Assembly (NCBI RefSeq): GCF_023380265.1
Contig: NZ_CP093366.1
Coordinates: 930,001-994,000 of the forward strand
DNA length: 64,000 nucleotides
Source of the DNA: Bombilactobacillus folatiphilus
GTDB taxonomy: Bacteria; Bacillota; Bacilli; Lactobacillales; Lactobacillaceae
Direction of reading: 5' to 3'
The notes under the pieces are model-generated. The model did no database searches. It worked only from the letters and a program-made list of their open reading frames with translations, and had not been told where the DNA came from. This document shows positions 53,265-64,000 of the stretch, piece by piece (the first letter of the stretch is position 1; each line of letters starts with the position of its first letter). The position numbers were made by a program, and so were the translations under genes.

Positions 53265-54173
53265 TCACCTATCATTTTTCAAGAGCATAATTTGAGGAAC
53301 ATAAAAATCTGCTTGCTTTTGATATAATGCTTTCGCAATACCATTAAAAGTTAGTAGTACTTGTTTACTTGAAGCCGCTAATGTAATTTTACTCCCATTT
53401 TGTACTTGCTGCCATTGCTCATCAGTTAAAGTGCAACGAGGAATTTGGGACGAAAACGCAGCTTCTAGCGGTAAACAAAAATCAAATTCATTTTGCTGTA
53501 ATTTCGCGCTAATTTGGTCAAAACTAACAGTTTGATCCAAAGTAAACGAACTGCCGGCAGTCCGTGTCAAGCGGCTCATATACGCAGGCACATTTAAAGA
53601 TTCTCCTAGCTGAACCGCCAAAGTCCGAATATAAGTCCCCTTAGAACAAACCACCGTAAAATCAAGCATTTGTAAATGTTGATGCTCATCAAAATGGGGC
53701 ACACCACGCATTTGAAATTTTTTGATGGTTACTTGTCGTGAAGGTCGTTGAACGATTTGACCAGCACGCGCATATTCATACAACCGCTTACCATTGACTT
53801 TTACTGCAGAATACATCGGTGGAGTCTGTTGAATCGAACCGGTCAAACTTAACATGGCCGCTTCGACTTGTTCAATAGTAAAGGGTGTTAAAATTTCTTT
53901 TTGGTCAATAATTTCACCCGTTGCATCTTCGGTCGACGTGGCTTTCCCCAGCACAACTTGTCCTTGATAAACTTTATCCGAATCTAATAACCAATTAACT
54001 AGCTTGGTCGCCTGACCAACACAAATCGTTAAGACGCCATCGACTTCTGGATCCAATGTGCCCGTATGACCAATCTTTTTTTCGTGCAATAATTTGCGTA
54101 ATTGATAGACACAATCCGCACTAGTCATGCCCCTTGGTTTATACAATGGAATAATGCCATTCATTAATCTCAC
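53265..54173 (-). CDS. truB: tRNA pseudouridine(55) synthase
   Basis: Forms pseudouridine 55 in the T loop. 302 residues with the catalytic Asp in HTGTLDPEVDGVL near residue 45 and the C-terminal PUA-like region. The GTG at 54173 has AAAGGA 5 nt upstream; an ATG three codons later is the alternative. Between rbfA and ribF as usual. Confidence 0.95.
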   Translation of the reverse strand: MRLMNGIIPLYKPRGMTSADCVYQLRKLLHEKKIGHTGTLDPEVDGVLTICVGQATKLVNWLLDSDKVYQGQVVLGKATSTEDATGEIIDQKEILTPFTIEQVEAAMLSLTGSIQQTPPMYSAVKVNGKRLYEYARAGQIVQRPSRQVTIKKFQMRGVPHFDEHQHLQMLDFTVVCSKGTYIRTLAVQLGESLNVPAYMSRLTRTAGSSFTLDQTVSFDQISAKLQQNEFDFCLPLEAAFSSQIPRCTLTDEQWQQVQNGSKITLAASSKQVLLTFNGIAKALYQKQADFYVPQIMLLKNDR

Positions 54174-54210
54174 ACTTTTCCTTTACTTTTTTATTATTAT
54201 GTAACAAAAA

Positions 54211-54228
54211 AGTCGCAACAGCGACTAT
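54211..54228 (-). terminator. Hairpin at the end of rbfA
   Basis: AGTCGC and GCGACT arms with six Ts on the minus strand, overlapping the last rbfA codons. It may reduce readthrough into truB-ribF. Confidence 0.7.
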
Positions 54229-54575
54229 TTGTCTGGTGTATTCAATTGACGCAACAAATCATCAATATGCTCACCGTAACGAATTGAATCATCTTGCTTA
54301 AACAGCAATTCTGGAGTCTTATAAATGGATAAACGATGACCCATCTCGCCTCGAATCAAACCCTTAGCTTTGTTCAAACCAGCTAAAGCTTTTTGTGCTT
54401 CACTAGCAGTATCCGACAAAATGCTAAAATATATCGTAGCTTGTTGCAAATCGCCAGTTACATCGACACCTGTAATGGTGACACCACTAACTCGCGGATC
54501 ACGAACCCGTTTGAGCAAAATATCATTGACTTCTTTTTGAATCTCTTGTTCAACACGTCCAACACGATATTTCAT
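54225..54575 (-). CDS. rbfA: Ribosome-binding factor A
   Basis: 30S maturation factor acting on the 16S 5' end. 116 residues, starting MKYRVGRVEQEIQKEVNDIL, with the KH-like fold (VTGDLQQATIYFSIL, RGEMGHRLSIYKTPELLF). The gene follows infB by 12 nt. Confidence 0.96.
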   Translation of the reverse strand: MKYRVGRVEQEIQKEVNDILLKRVRDPRVSGVTITGVDVTGDLQQATIYFSILSDTASEAQKALAGLNKAKGLIRGEMGHRLSIYKTPELLFKQDDSIRYGEHIDDLLRQLNTPDK

Positions 54576-54587
54576 GATTGATACCTC

Positions 54588-57236
54588 CTATTGTACAGGA
54601 ACCTCTTGCATGATATAAGCTTCAATTTGATCATCAACTTTAATATCGTTGTAATCTTCAATCATTAAACCACATTCAAAACCTTGTTTAACTTCTTTAA
54701 CATCATCCTTGAATCGTTTCAAAGATGCTAATTTACCTTCGTAAATCACGATACCGTTTCGAATTAAACGAACACCACTATCTTTTTGAATCAAACCATT
54801 ATCAACGATACAACCAGCAATTGTGCCTAATTTCGAAACTTTATAAGTCTCTCGCACAGTTAAGTTACCCGTTACTTTTTCTTCGTAAACGGGCTCTAGC
54901 ATCCCCTTCATAGCCGATTCAATTTCATCAATAGCATTATAAATCACATTATGCAACCGAATATCAACATTTTCGCTGTCTGCCTGGATCTTAGCTTGCA
55001 CCGTTGGACGCACGTTGAAACCAATAATAATTGCATTACTTGCAGAAGCTAGTGTAACATCACTTTCATTAATAGCACCAACGGCGGCATGGATAATATT
55101 GACCCGCACACCTTCGACGTCAATTTTTTCTAAACTATTACGTAATGCTTCGACAGAACCTTGAACGTCGCCCTTAATAACCACGTCAACTTTTTTCATA
55201 TCATTTTGTTTCATCGCATCAAACAAATTATCCAAGGTCACAGCGTTAGTTCGTTTACGTTCCTCAATTTGTGCACGCTTAGCCCGTTCTTCACCAGCAG
55301 ACCGTGCCGTTTTTTCATCTGCAAATACCACAAATTTGTCAGCTGATTGTGGGACTTCGTTTAATCCTGTAATCATGACTGGTTGTGAAGGCAACGCTTG
55401 TTCGATTTGGCGTCCACGATCATCAGTCATCACCCGCACACGACCAAAGGTATTACCAACAACAATTGGATCACCTTTTTTCAAGGTACCTTGTTGAACT
55501 AACAAACTCGCCACGGGCCCACGTCCCTTATCTAAACGTGCTTCAATGACCGTTCCGACAGCTCTTTGTTCTGAATTAGCTTTCAATTCTAAAACATCAG
55601 CTTCTAACAAGACCATTTGTAACAAATCATCAATACCGGTTCCCTGTTTAGCTGAAATGTTAGCAAAAATAGTATCGCCACCATAGCTTTCAGGAATTAA
55701 GCCATAATTCATCAACTCTTCAGTGACATGTTGGGGATTAGCATCTGGCTTATCAATCTTATTAATAGCGACAATAATCGGATCACCCGCGGCTTTAGCA
55801 TGATTAATAGCTTCAATCGTTTGTGGCATCACACCATCATCCGCTGCGACAACCAAAATAACAATATCAGTAATATCTGCACCACGTGCACGCATATTGG
55901 AGAAAGCCGCATGTCCTGGCGTATCCAAGAATGTGATCAAGCGACCATCTAATTCAACTTGATAGGCGCCAATATGCTGCGTAATTCCGCCGGCTTCACC
56001 AGCAGTCACATGACTATGCCTCAAATTATCTAATAAAGTAGTTTTACCATGATCAACGTGACCCATAATTGTCACAACTGGCGGACGATTAGTCAAATTG
56101 TCAGTGTTTTTTACTTCATCTTCAAAGAAAGTATCTAAATCAGTAATATCTTCTTCAAATTTTTCATTAGCTTCAATCCCATAATCAGCAGCCAAAATTT
56201 CAATTGTATCTTTATCAAGGGACTGATTTTGGTTAACCATCACGCCTAGCATAAAGAGCTTTTTCACAATCTCTGCTGGCTCACGATGTAAAATTTTACC
56301 TAAATCTTGAGCATTCATTCCCACACTGTACTCAAAAATTTCTGGCAATGGACGTTCCTTACGCTTAGGCATTTCCTTATGTGGCTTGTTATTCTGCTGC
56401 TTACGTAATTTACGCTTATTTTTATGCTTCGGACGATTACGATAATCAATATGCTCATTTTTACGACGATTATTCGTAAATTCATGTTGCCGCGTTTTTT
56501 CATTAGCAGATTTCTCATTTGCCGGCTTAGGCTTAGCAGCAGAAGTGGTTGCAGCTACCGGTTTTTGCGTAATTGGGCGTTGCGGACGCTGCTGCGCATG
56601 ATTATTGCCTGAAGTTTTCGCTGCTGACTTTTTAGCCTGATTATTACGTGCTTTTTGTTCCCTTTGCTTGCGTGCCTGGTCAACTCGCGCTTGATCAACT
56701 GACGATACAGAAGCTTGCGCATTTTGCTTATATTGAGCCAGATGTTTTCGGCCAGCACTGGCACGATTCATCATTGACGAACGATGATCGTTGTTACTAT
56801 TAAAATTCCGATCCTGACGTTGATTATTATTTCTCCGTGGTCCGTTATTGTTGCCATTAGCCCGATTAGAATTATTAGTACGGTTATTATCTTGCCTAGC
56901 ACCGTGATTATTATTCGTGGATGGCTTAGTTGGTTGGTTCGAATGCTGATTCCGCCGTTCAGTATCATTAGTCTTTGGCGTATGCCGGATTGCTGTAACT
57001 TTAATTTTAGTTTTTCCTTTACTTTTATCGTCATTAACTGCCGTCGATGACTTAGTTTGACTTTTCACCGACTTAGTTGGCTGCTTGACAATTTTTTTTA
57101 ATTCATTTAATTGTTTGTCATCCAAAACCGCCATATGTGAGAAAATATCCATTTGGTGTTTTTGCGCTAAATTAACCAAATCTTTACTTGGAATATTTAA
57201 TTCTTTTGCTAACTCATAAACTCGTTTCTTTCCCAT
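54588..57236 (-). CDS. infB: Translation initiation factor IF-2
   Basis: GTPase that places initiator tRNA on the 30S. 882 residues: an N-terminal IF2_N segment ([17 protein letters not shown]), then a very long, low-complexity Asn/Gln/Arg/Lys-rich linker (about 90-300), a second IF2_N, the G domain ([17 protein letters not shown] near residue 390, [17 protein letters not shown]) and C-terminal domains. AAGGAGC precedes the ATG. The linker makes up about a quarter of the protein. Confidence 0.97.
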   Translation of the reverse strand: MGKKRVYELAKELNIPSKDLVNLAQKHQMDIFSHMAVLDDKQLNELKKIVKQPTKSVKSQTKSSTAVNDDKSKGKTKIKVTAIRHTPKTNDTERRNQHSNQPTKPSTNNNHGARQDNNRTNNSNRANGNNNGPRRNNNQRQDRNFNSNNDHRSSMMNRASAGRKHLAQYKQNAQASVSSVDQARVDQARKQREQKARNNQAKKSAAKTSGNNHAQQRPQRPITQKPVAATTSAAKPKPANEKSANEKTRQHEFTNNRRKNEHIDYRNRPKHKNKRKLRKQQNNKPHKEMPKRKERPLPEIFEYSVGMNAQDLGKILHREPAEIVKKLFMLGVMVNQNQSLDKDTIEILAADYGIEANEKFEEDITDLDTFFEDEVKNTDNLTNRPPVVTIMGHVDHGKTTLLDNLRHSHVTAGEAGGITQHIGAYQVELDGRLITFLDTPGHAAFSNMRARGADITDIVILVVAADDGVMPQTIEAINHAKAAGDPIIVAINKIDKPDANPQHVTEELMNYGLIPESYGGDTIFANISAKQGTGIDDLLQMVLLEADVLELKANSEQRAVGTVIEARLDKGRGPVASLLVQQGTLKKGDPIVVGNTFGRVRVMTDDRGRQIEQALPSQPVMITGLNEVPQSADKFVVFADEKTARSAGEERAKRAQIEERKRTNAVTLDNLFDAMKQNDMKKVDVVIKGDVQGSVEALRNSLEKIDVEGVRVNIIHAAVGAINESDVTLASASNAIIIGFNVRPTVQAKIQADSENVDIRLHNVIYNAIDEIESAMKGMLEPVYEEKVTGNLTVRETYKVSKLGTIAGCIVDNGLIQKDSGVRLIRNGIVIYEGKLASLKRFKDDVKEVKQGFECGLMIEDYNDIKVDDQIEAYIMQEVPVQ

Positions 57237-57249
57237 AAATTCACGCTCC

Positions 57250-57555
57250 TTAATTATTCTGCACTAATTCTTGAAATCTTTGAGCGAAACCTTTATCAGT
57301 AACAGCGATTGATTTGGTAGCCTGACCAATAGCTTGACTCAATTCAATTTGGGAAAAAGATAAATCAAAAGGAATTGACTTCTTATTTAAAGCTTTAATC
57401 AAAACCTGTTGCGCATTAGCACTAGTATCACTAGCCAAAAATACGAAATTGGCTCGACCACTCTTGATTGCTTTTAAAACTAATTCCTGACCGCTGATGG
57501 TTTGGCGTGCTCGTTTAGCAATTCCCAAAAAATTCAAAATTTGTTGTTCACTCAA
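57250..57555 (-). CDS. L7Ae-family ribosomal protein YlxQ
   Basis: Putative K-turn-binding protein of the L7Ae/L30e/S12e family. 101 residues, with [20 protein letters not shown] at the start and [17 protein letters not shown]. The start is TTG overlapping the ylxR stop as TTGA. The place between ylxR and infB is conserved. Confidence 0.9.
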   Translation of the reverse strand: MSEQQILNFLGIAKRARQTISGQELVLKAIKSGRANFVFLASDTSANAQQVLIKALNKKSIPFDLSFSQIELSQAIGQATKSIAVTDKGFAQRFQELVQNN

Positions 57556-57860
57556 TGTTTTTTGCCTAACTCACCAAATAAATCTAGCCGCGCCTTTTGG
57601 TGATCTACATAGTCATATAGTTCCTGATAAAATTCAGCCGACAACTTGACTTTTAAAATCTTATCTAACGTATGTGCACTAGCCGCTTGCTTGACAGCTT
57701 GCGGATCTAAGCCCACATAAGCACCACGACCTGGTTTTTTACCAGTCGCATCAACGCTCACTTCGCCTTCTTTGTTGCGCACAATCCGAACTAATAATCT
57801 TTTAGGTACCATCTCATTTGTCAAAACATCTTTACGCATTGGAACTTTCCGAGCCTTCAC
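57552..57860 (-). CDS. ylxR: YlxR (DUF448) RNA-binding protein
   Basis: Small basic protein of the DUF448 family; its B. subtilis homologue (RnpM) affects RNase P activity. 102 residues starting MKARKVPMRKDVLTNEM, with RLLVRIVRNKEGEVSVD and PGRGAYVG. A Cys of the CVxCR motif found in many members is absent. GTG start after nusA. Confidence 0.9.
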   Translation of the reverse strand: MKARKVPMRKDVLTNEMVPKRLLVRIVRNKEGEVSVDATGKKPGRGAYVGLDPQAVKQAASAHTLDKILKVKLSAEFYQELYDYVDHQKARLDLFGELGKKH

Positions 57861-57882
57861 ACAACCACCACCTTAAATCAGT

Positions 57883-58968
57883 TTAATCCAAATCTTCTTC
57901 GTCCACTTCTTCACCAGTTTCATCAACAAATTCCACTTCAGATTCTGGTTTAATATCAATTTTAAAACCTGTTAACTTAGCAGCCAACCGTGCGTTTTGC
58001 CCTTTTTTACCGATTGCTAAAGATAGATGATAATCAGGTACAATCACAATACAAGATTTAGGATTCGTTTCATCATCAAATTGTACTGCAATCACTTCGG
58101 CCGGATTCAAAGCATTCGCAATAAAATCAGACGGATTAGGTTCCCATTCTACAACATCAATATTTTCACCATTCAGTTCATCGACAATTGCTTGCACACG
58201 TTGGCCTTTAGGTCCCACGGTCGTACCCACCGGATCAATATTACTGTTTTCAGACCTCACCGCAACTTTCGTCCGATCGCCTGCTTCACGCGCAATCGAA
58301 ACTATTTCTACAGTTCCATCATAAATCTCTGGTACTTCTTGCTCAAGCAGACGTTTAACCAAACCTGTATCAGAGCGTGATACAAAAATTTGTGGTCCCT
58401 TAGTTGTGTTCTCAACTTTTGAAACATAAACTTTGATTCGATCATGTGGCTGATAAACTTCACCCGGAATTTGATCAAGATAACCCATCACCGCTTCGAC
58501 ACGACCAAAGTTAATATAAACAAATTTATTATCGCTGCGCTGAATCACACCTTGTATAATCTCATCTTGATATTGACTATACTCATTATAAACATTATTT
58601 CGTTCAGCCTCTCGAACGCGTTGCATTACCACTTGCTTAGCGGTTTGGGCAGCAATACGACCAAAGTTGCTCGGGGTCACCTCTTCATTCAGGTGATCAC
58701 CTAATTCATAACCACGATTAACTTGCTGCGCATCTGTCAAACTGATTTCTAAGCGTTCATCAGTGACTTCGTCGACCACTTCTTTGACTGTATAGACATG
58801 AAAATCGCCTTTTTTATCATCAAAAATCACTTCAACATTTTGTGCTTGACCATAATTACGTTTATAGGCCGATTTCAGAGCATCTTCCATTGCATCAATA
58901 ATTAATTCTTTCGAAATGCCTTTTTCTTCTTCTAAGGCATCTAACGCTCCCATCAATTCTTTACTCAT
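57883..58968 (-). CDS. nusA: Transcription factor NusA
   Basis: Modulates pausing, termination and antitermination. 361 residues: N-terminal domain binding RNA polymerase, S1 domain (about 135-200), two KH domains (GPKGQRVQAIVDEL and AIGKKGQNARLAAKL) and an acidic tail EEVDEEDLD. It lacks the E. coli-type acidic repeats, as in Firmicutes. Overall a standard rimP-nusA-ylxR order. Confidence 0.96.
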   Translation of the reverse strand: MSKELMGALDALEEEKGISKELIIDAMEDALKSAYKRNYGQAQNVEVIFDDKKGDFHVYTVKEVVDEVTDERLEISLTDAQQVNRGYELGDHLNEEVTPSNFGRIAAQTAKQVVMQRVREAERNNVYNEYSQYQDEIIQGVIQRSDNKFVYINFGRVEAVMGYLDQIPGEVYQPHDRIKVYVSKVENTTKGPQIFVSRSDTGLVKRLLEQEVPEIYDGTVEIVSIAREAGDRTKVAVRSENSNIDPVGTTVGPKGQRVQAIVDELNGENIDVVEWEPNPSDFIANALNPAEVIAVQFDDETNPKSCIVIVPDYHLSLAIGKKGQNARLAAKLTGFKIDIKPESEVEFVDETGEEVDEEDLD

Positions 58969-58989
58969 GACCTAAATCTCCTTATTTAG

Positions 58990-59463
58990 TTAGAACTCAA
59001 TTGCTAAACGTATCGCAGCAATTTGTCGCCGTGGAATAATGAGCTTTTTTGTCTGCGACTTGATCTTTATTTCTAATGTTAATTGATCATCATCATAAGC
59101 CAGCAGTGTTCCTTCAAAAACTTTATTTCCTTCTAATTTTTGATACAGGCTAACATGAATATATTGATTCACAGCAGCTTGTAAGTCCTGCTGCGTTTTG
59201 AGTGGACGCTCAGCACCTGGCGAAGATACCTCTAAAAAGTAAGCATTGGGGATCACTTCAGGATCTTGGACATCAAGCTGATCACTTAATTCCTGACTCA
59301 CCACAGCACATTCTTCAATGTCAATTCCCCCAGGCTTGTCAATATATAAACGTAAATACCAACTTCCTGCTTCTTTAACATATTCTAAATCTACTAAATA
59401 AAAGTCATGACCATGCAAAATAGGCTGCACCAGCTGTGTAACTTTTTCAGTAACAGAAATCAC
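58990..59463 (-). CDS. rimP: Ribosome maturation factor RimP
   Basis: Needed for 30S maturation. About 157 residues with GSWYLRLYIDKPGGIDIEEC, SDQLDVQDPEVIPNAYFLEV and SSPGAERPL. The GTG at 59463 is chosen because AAGGAG lies 7 nt upstream; the longer frame overlaps the site. It lies behind polC and its terminator. Confidence 0.94.
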   Translation of the reverse strand: MISVTEKVTQLVQPILHGHDFYLVDLEYVKEAGSWYLRLYIDKPGGIDIEECAVVSQELSDQLDVQDPEVIPNAYFLEVSSPGAERPLKTQQDLQAAVNQYIHVSLYQKLEGNKVFEGTLLAYDDDQLTLEIKIKSQTKKLIIPRRQIAAIRLAIEF

Positions 59464-59516
59464 ATCAACACTCCTTTTCAATAATCTTCAAATCTTCTTT
59501 CGTTAACCTGCAATAA

Positions 59517-59541
59517 AAAGAGTGAGCATTTCTGCTCACTC
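59517..59541 (-). terminator. Terminator behind polC
   Basis: GAGTGAGC and GCTCACTC arms then five Ts on the minus strand, between polC and rimP. Confidence 0.85.
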
Positions 59542-59616
59542 GTCATGTAAAATCAACTTAACAATAGTATATAACTACCAAAAAAATTTTTCAAGTCAAG
59601 CACCTCAACACATTGC

Positions 59617-62600
59617 TCAAAACAACGATAGTTGATTCTCATCGGGAATTCCTTCTAATACTTTATTTTCCGTTAGATAATCAATAATTGATTGTGAAAC
59701 GTGACCACGCTTGGATAAATCTTCTTTTGACAAAAATGGTTGTTCTTCACGTGCCGCAACAATTTGTTTAGCAACATTCAAACCCAAACTTGGAACTGCA
59801 ATAAATGGTGCAAGTAATGTGTGTGCGTCCAAAATTTTAAAATTCATCGCATCTGAGTGTTCCAAATCAACCATCTTAATATTAATATCACGTTCCAAAC
59901 ATTCATTGACAATCTCTAATACAGTCAATAAACTTTTGTCCTTTGCGGTTGCGTCATTGCCTTGCTCATTGATTAACTTTATCTCATTTTTGACCGCTTC
60001 TTTGCCATTAGCCATGGTTACCAAATCAAATACATCCGCCCGCACAGACAAGTACGCGCAATAATAAATAATTGGCATATGGACTTTAAAATAAGCAATC
60101 CGTAAAGCCATCATAATATAAGCTGTCGCATGGGCTTTTGGAAACATATATTTGATTTTTAAACAGGAATCAATATACCAATCGGGTACATTTTCATTAT
60201 CCTGCATAACTTTTTGCCATTCATCTGGAATCCCTTTACCCTTACGAACATGTTCCATAATCTGAAACGACATCCCCGGTTCCATGCCCCAATGAATTAA
60301 GTCCATCATGATATTATCACGACAACCAATCACATCTTTTAACGTCACAATACCTTGTTGAATATATTCTTCCGCATTACCAAGCCAGACATCAGTTCCG
60401 TGTGACAAACCTGAAATTTGTAATAACTCTGCAAAAGTTGTGGGATGCGTTTCCTCCAACATACCACGGACAAATTTGGTTCCAAACTCAGGAACACCTA
60501 GGGTTCCCATTTTAGAATTAATTTGTTCAGGTGTTACTCCTAATGCTTCCGTGCCTGAAAACAAAGACATCACATCCGGATCATCTGTGGGAATTGTTTT
60601 TGGATCAATCCCCGACAAATCTTGCAACATCCGGATCATCGTTGGATCATCATGACCTAAAATATCCAGTTTCAAAATATTATCGTGAATCGAATGAAAA
60701 TCAAAATGCGTTGTTTTCCAAGCTGCACTTTGGTCATCAGCCGGATATTGAATCGGCGTAAAGTCATAGATATCCATATAATCTGGCACTACAATAATGC
60801 CCGCCGGATGTTGCCCCGTCGTTCGCTTCACCCCCGTAGAACCAGCAGCTAAACGGTCCTTTTCAGCTCCCCGAAATTTTTGATCAGTTAATTCTTCAAA
60901 ATTGCTGACATAGCCATACGCTGTTCGATCCGCAACAGTACCGATTGTACCCGCTCGAAAAACGTGATCTTCACCAAACAAAACTTTCGTATAATTATGC
61001 GCAATTGGTTGATAATCACCCGAAAAGTTCAAATCAATATCAGGGACTTTATCACCATTGAAACCTAGGAAAGTTTCAAAGGGGATATCGTGACCATCTT
61101 TCATCAATTCAGTTTGACACTCAGGACAAAGCCTATCTGCCAAGTCAAAACCTGAGCCAACCTCACCTTGAGTATAAAATTCCGTATATTGACAATTAGG
61201 ACAACGATAATGTGGCGGCAACGGATTAACTTCCGTAATTCCTGTCATAGTAGCTACCAAACTAGAGCCCACAGAGCCCCGGGAACCAACTAAATAGCCA
61301 TCTTTATTACTTTTATAAACCAATTTCTGAGCAATTAAATAGATTACCGAAAAACCATTACCAATGATACTTTTAAGTTCCTTATCCAAACGCTGTTGGA
61401 CAATCTCAGGCAATGGATCACCATATAATTCGTGTGCCTTATTATAGGTTAAATCCTGAATTTCCTGTTCGGAACCCGGAATTTTCGGTGTATAAAGCTT
61501 ATCCTTAACCGGTGTAATATCATCGTCTACCCAATCAGCCACAATTCGTGGATTGTCAATTACAACTTGATGTGCTGTCTGCTCACCTAAAAATTGCAAA
61601 TCAGCCAACATTTCGTCGGTAGTTTTAAAATCGGCAAGTGGCAGTGTTTGCCGAGCTAATGGATTACTTTTCACAGCTTTAACAATTATTTCTCGATAAA
61701 TCGCATCTTTTGCATCCAAATAATGCACATCACCACTGGCAACGACAGGTTTATCCAAATCCTGACCCAACTTCACAATATTTGCCACAATCTCTTCCAA
61801 CGCTGTTTGATTATTAATCAAACCAGATTCAATTAACGGCTGATAAATAGCATGCGGCATGATTTCCAAATAATCATAAAACTGCGCTTTTTGATAAGCC
61901 TCATCATAACCCTTTTGCATCATCGCTGTGAAAACTTCGCCCGAACTACAAGCAGAACCGACTAATATTCCGTTACGATATTGATTCAAAATCCTGCGCG
62001 GAACGCGTGGCGTCCGAAAATAATATTCCGTCATCGAACTAGAGATAATTTTGAATAAATTTTTCAAGCCTGCCTGTGTTTGTGCCAATAAAATTGCGTG
62101 ATAAGGCCGTGCTTGCTTGTAAGCCTCATCACCACCAATATGATCATTTAACTGCAAAACATTTGTAATTGAAAATCGCTCATTCATTTCTTTAAACAAA
62201 GCATACATCAAATAACCTGTGGTAGCCGCATCAGAATTAGCCCGATGATGATGTTCCAATTTGATATCATAACGCTTTGCTAAACTATCCAGCTTATGAT
62301 TGCGGTATTCGGAATGCAACGTTCTAGACATTTCCAAAGTATCTACAACAGGCACACTGACTGGCTGATATTGACATCTGCGCCTAGCCGCATTCAAAAA
62401 TCCGATATCAAAAGTAACATTGTGACCCGCTAAAATAGCACCGCCCATAAAATCATTGAACTTGTCCATTGCTTCTTGCTCAGTATTACTATTGTGAACC
62501 ATGTCATCAGTTATTGATGTTAAATTAATCGTTGTAGCCGATAGTGGATGACCCGGATCAATAAATTCATCAAATTCTTGAATAATTTTACCGTCCTTCA

Positions 62601-63912
62601 TTTTCACCGCTGCCAATTCAATAATTGAGTCATAAACAGCCGACAATCCTGTGGTTTCCACATCAAATACTACATATTCCGCATCTGCTAGATTTTCATC
62701 GCGTAAATTATAGGCAATGGGTTCACCTTCATCCACCAGGTTAGCTTCAACACCATAGATAACTTTCACACTGTATTTTTGTCCGGCTGCATAGGCATCA
62801 GGGAAGGACTGCGCCGTAGAATGGTCAGTAATGGCAATGGCTGGTTGTCCCCAATCAGCAGCGCGTTTAACCAAATCTGTTGTGGAACTAATAGCGTCCA
62901 TTTGACTCATATTAGTATGCGTGTGCAATTCAATTCGCTTATCTTGAGCTTGATCTTCTCGCATCCGTTTTTTAACCACGTTTAAGTCATATGCGTTAAT
63001 GGTTAATTCTCTTGTATAATTATCTTCTTGTACAGATCCTCGAACTTTTAACCAAGTGCCCTTAGCAAAATCATCAAAAACTTCAGCCGTCTCCCCATTT
63101 TTAGAAAACTTCTTGACTACAAATGATGAAGTGTAATCTGTAATTTCCAAAATTAATAACTGTCGACCAGATCGCAGGCTACGAACTTCAGAACTAAAAA
63201 TATATCCTTCTACAACAACAGATTGCTGTTCTTCAGTGATTGCTTCCATGGATACAACAATAGCGTCAGCAGCAATTTTTTTACCAATTATCGGACCTGA
63301 ACTGCTAGTTTGTGGGTGACTACTTTTTTTATGTGACACATTGACACTAATTTGTTGTTGCTGCTGTAACTGTTTTTGTTGCAATTGTTCCTGCTGCATT
63401 TTCGTCTGTGATTGATCAACTGCAACTTGTAATTTAAACGACGGAAAACCCATTTGCTGCAACGTTTGTGTCAAATCATTTAAATATTGTTGCGACAAAT
63501 AGTCCCTCAAAATATCATTATTGATGATCAAGTTTAATTGTTGATTTTGTAATTCCAAACGCGACTGCTGCGCTAAAGTCCGCTTCATTGCCAAATTAAA
63601 GTTCTGTCGCTCCACTACCAACGGCCAATACGCAGTTAACAACTCAGAATTAACAGAAGGATTAGCTACTTGAACCTCAAAGTCAACTTGCTTAACCCCA
63701 GCAAATGCAGTTTGAAGATGCTGCTGAAAAATTTGCCAAGTTGACGCAGGTAATATCTGTGCAAAATCTAAAATAAAAGTCCATCGCTGAGATTCAGTAT
63801 GGACTTCGACTTTTTTAATTTGACCTGATTGAAAAATTGGCGTTTGCTTCATCTCATCTGGCAACTGTATTTGATTTAATAAATTTTGAAACATGCCTTG
63901 CACATCTGCCAT
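59617..63912 (-). CDS. polC: DNA polymerase III alpha subunit, Gram-positive type PolC
   Basis: Main replicative polymerase. 1431 residues: an N-terminal region with a Gln-rich linker (about 172-190), OB domain, PHP domain ([14 protein letters not shown]), an inserted DnaQ-type 3'-5' proofreading exonuclease ([18 protein letters not shown] ... [14 protein letters not shown]), then palm, zinc-binding [10 protein letters not shown] and CPEC, catalytic acids in [10 protein letters not shown], and a C-terminal helical part. Complete and of normal length. GAGGTAG precedes the ATG. Confidence 0.98.
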   Translation of the reverse strand: MADVQGMFQNLLNQIQLPDEMKQTPIFQSGQIKKVEVHTESQRWTFILDFAQILPASTWQIFQQHLQTAFAGVKQVDFEVQVANPSVNSELLTAYWPLVVERQNFNLAMKRTLAQQSRLELQNQQLNLIINNDILRDYLSQQYLNDLTQTLQQMGFPSFKLQVAVDQSQTKMQQEQLQQKQLQQQQQISVNVSHKKSSHPQTSSSGPIIGKKIAADAIVVSMEAITEEQQSVVVEGYIFSSEVRSLRSGRQLLILEITDYTSSFVVKKFSKNGETAEVFDDFAKGTWLKVRGSVQEDNYTRELTINAYDLNVVKKRMREDQAQDKRIELHTHTNMSQMDAISSTTDLVKRAADWGQPAIAITDHSTAQSFPDAYAAGQKYSVKVIYGVEANLVDEGEPIAYNLRDENLADAEYVVFDVETTGLSAVYDSIIELAAVKMKDGKIIQEFDEFIDPGHPLSATTINLTSITDDMVHNSNTEQEAMDKFNDFMGGAILAGHNVTFDIGFLNAARRRCQYQPVSVPVVDTLEMSRTLHSEYRNHKLDSLAKRYDIKLEHHHRANSDAATTGYLMYALFKEMNERFSITNVLQLNDHIGGDEAYKQARPYHAILLAQTQAGLKNLFKIISSSMTEYYFRTPRVPRRILNQYRNGILVGSACSSGEVFTAMMQKGYDEAYQKAQFYDYLEIMPHAIYQPLIESGLINNQTALEEIVANIVKLGQDLDKPVVASGDVHYLDAKDAIYREIIVKAVKSNPLARQTLPLADFKTTDEMLADLQFLGEQTAHQVVIDNPRIVADWVDDDITPVKDKLYTPKIPGSEQEIQDLTYNKAHELYGDPLPEIVQQRLDKELKSIIGNGFSVIYLIAQKLVYKSNKDGYLVGSRGSVGSSLVATMTGITEVNPLPPHYRCPNCQYTEFYTQGEVGSGFDLADRLCPECQTELMKDGHDIPFETFLGFNGDKVPDIDLNFSGDYQPIAHNYTKVLFGEDHVFRAGTIGTVADRTAYGYVSNFEELTDQKFRGAEKDRLAAGSTGVKRTTGQHPAGIIVVPDYMDIYDFTPIQYPADDQSAAWKTTHFDFHSIHDNILKLDILGHDDPTMIRMLQDLSGIDPKTIPTDDPDVMSLFSGTEALGVTPEQINSKMGTLGVPEFGTKFVRGMLEETHPTTFAELLQISGLSHGTDVWLGNAEEYIQQGIVTLKDVIGCRDNIMMDLIHWGMEPGMSFQIMEHVRKGKGIPDEWQKVMQDNENVPDWYIDSCLKIKYMFPKAHATAYIMMALRIAYFKVHMPIIYYCAYLSVRADVFDLVTMANGKEAVKNEIKLINEQGNDATAKDKSLLTVLEIVNECLERDINIKMVDLEHSDAMNFKILDAHTLLAPFIAVPSLGLNVAKQIVAAREEQPFLSKEDLSKRGHVSQSIIDYLTENKVLEGIPDENQLSLF

Positions 63913-63931
63913 TAAACTACCTCAAATTCTT

Positions 63932-64000
63932 TTAATCATTATTCTGTAACAAAATTTTAATTGTTTCGCTAATATCACTCTGAGCGACTTCAACAGAGTC
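63932..64000 (-). CDS. proS: Probable prolyl-tRNA synthetase, 3' end only
   Basis: Only the last 22 codons are present (DSVEVAQSDISETIKILLQN then ND and stop). The ending is compatible with the C-terminal anticodon-binding domain of bacterial ProRS, and proS directly precedes polC in lactobacilli. The identity rests mainly on gene order. Confidence 0.55.
   Translation of the reverse strand, partial: DSVEVAQSDISETIKILLQNND

Noticed and set aside
56771..57050. Hydrophobic reading frames opposite and within the infB linker
   Set aside because: They are produced by the low-complexity Asn/Arg codons of the IF-2 linker on other frames; no ribosome binding sites.

Overview
The window is a low-GC Firmicutes chromosome segment, almost certainly from a lactic acid bacterium of the Lactobacillaceae. 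Supporting signs are tRNA-sensing T-box leaders ahead of glyQ and hisS-aspS, LuxS, a class A sortase, an SH3b cell-wall amidase, PolC, a CIRCE-controlled hrcA-grpE-dnaK-dnaJ operon, frequent TTG starts with strong AGGAGG-type ribosome binding sites, and the gene orders phoH-ybeY-cdd-era-recO-glyQ and polC-rimP-nusA-ylxR-L7Ae-infB-rbfA-truB-ribF. The species cannot be named from the sequence alone.

Layout. 1-25130 is chromosomal backbone, mostly on the minus strand: translation and repair genes (glyQ, recO, era, ybeY, phoH, rpsU, hisS, aspS, dtd, rel, rsmE, prmA), then small regulators (PspC-like protein, a divergent XRE/S24 repressor pair with palindromic operators), luxS, rbsK and a CPA2 antiporter that has lost its 5' end. 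25131-41800 is accessory DNA, visibly more A/T rich on its left half. It holds an ABC-exporter plus MDR-dehydrogenase operon, several gene relics (Ltp-type lipoprotein, hicA, RibD-like reductase, DUF3995), a decayed prophage next to tRNA-Ser, an intact HicAB toxin-antitoxin pair, a probable type I toxin-antitoxin locus, and a CRISPR-like mini-array. 41819-64000 returns to backbone: tRNA-Ser, apt, recJ, sortase, lepA, the heat-shock operon, ribF-truB, the infB-nusA cluster, polC and the 3' end of what is probably proS.

The prophage is dead. Its integrase (40441-41606) has an N-terminal frameshift and an in-frame amber codon before the catalytic HxxR and Tyr. The small terminase has a one-base deletion, the scaffold gene is cut in half, and everything from the major capsid gene to lysis is missing. 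What remains is a packaging/head module (small and large terminase, portal, minor head protein with a C-terminal ADP-ribosyltransferase-like domain).

The most interesting structure is at 37709-39114. Three identical 36-nt repeats separated by two 30-nt spacers form a miniature type II-like CRISPR array with no cas gene in the window. A fourth, solitary repeat (34/36 identical) lies about 0.9 kb away in inverted orientation, followed by the same terminator. The two outer arms form an inverted repeat of about 186 nt that encloses one gene for an unknown membrane protein. Prophage mini-arrays and solitary repeat units are known in phages as tools for inter-phage competition or as RNA anti-CRISPRs, but this arrangement (array, membrane protein, inverted solitary repeat with shared terminator) is not one I recognise.
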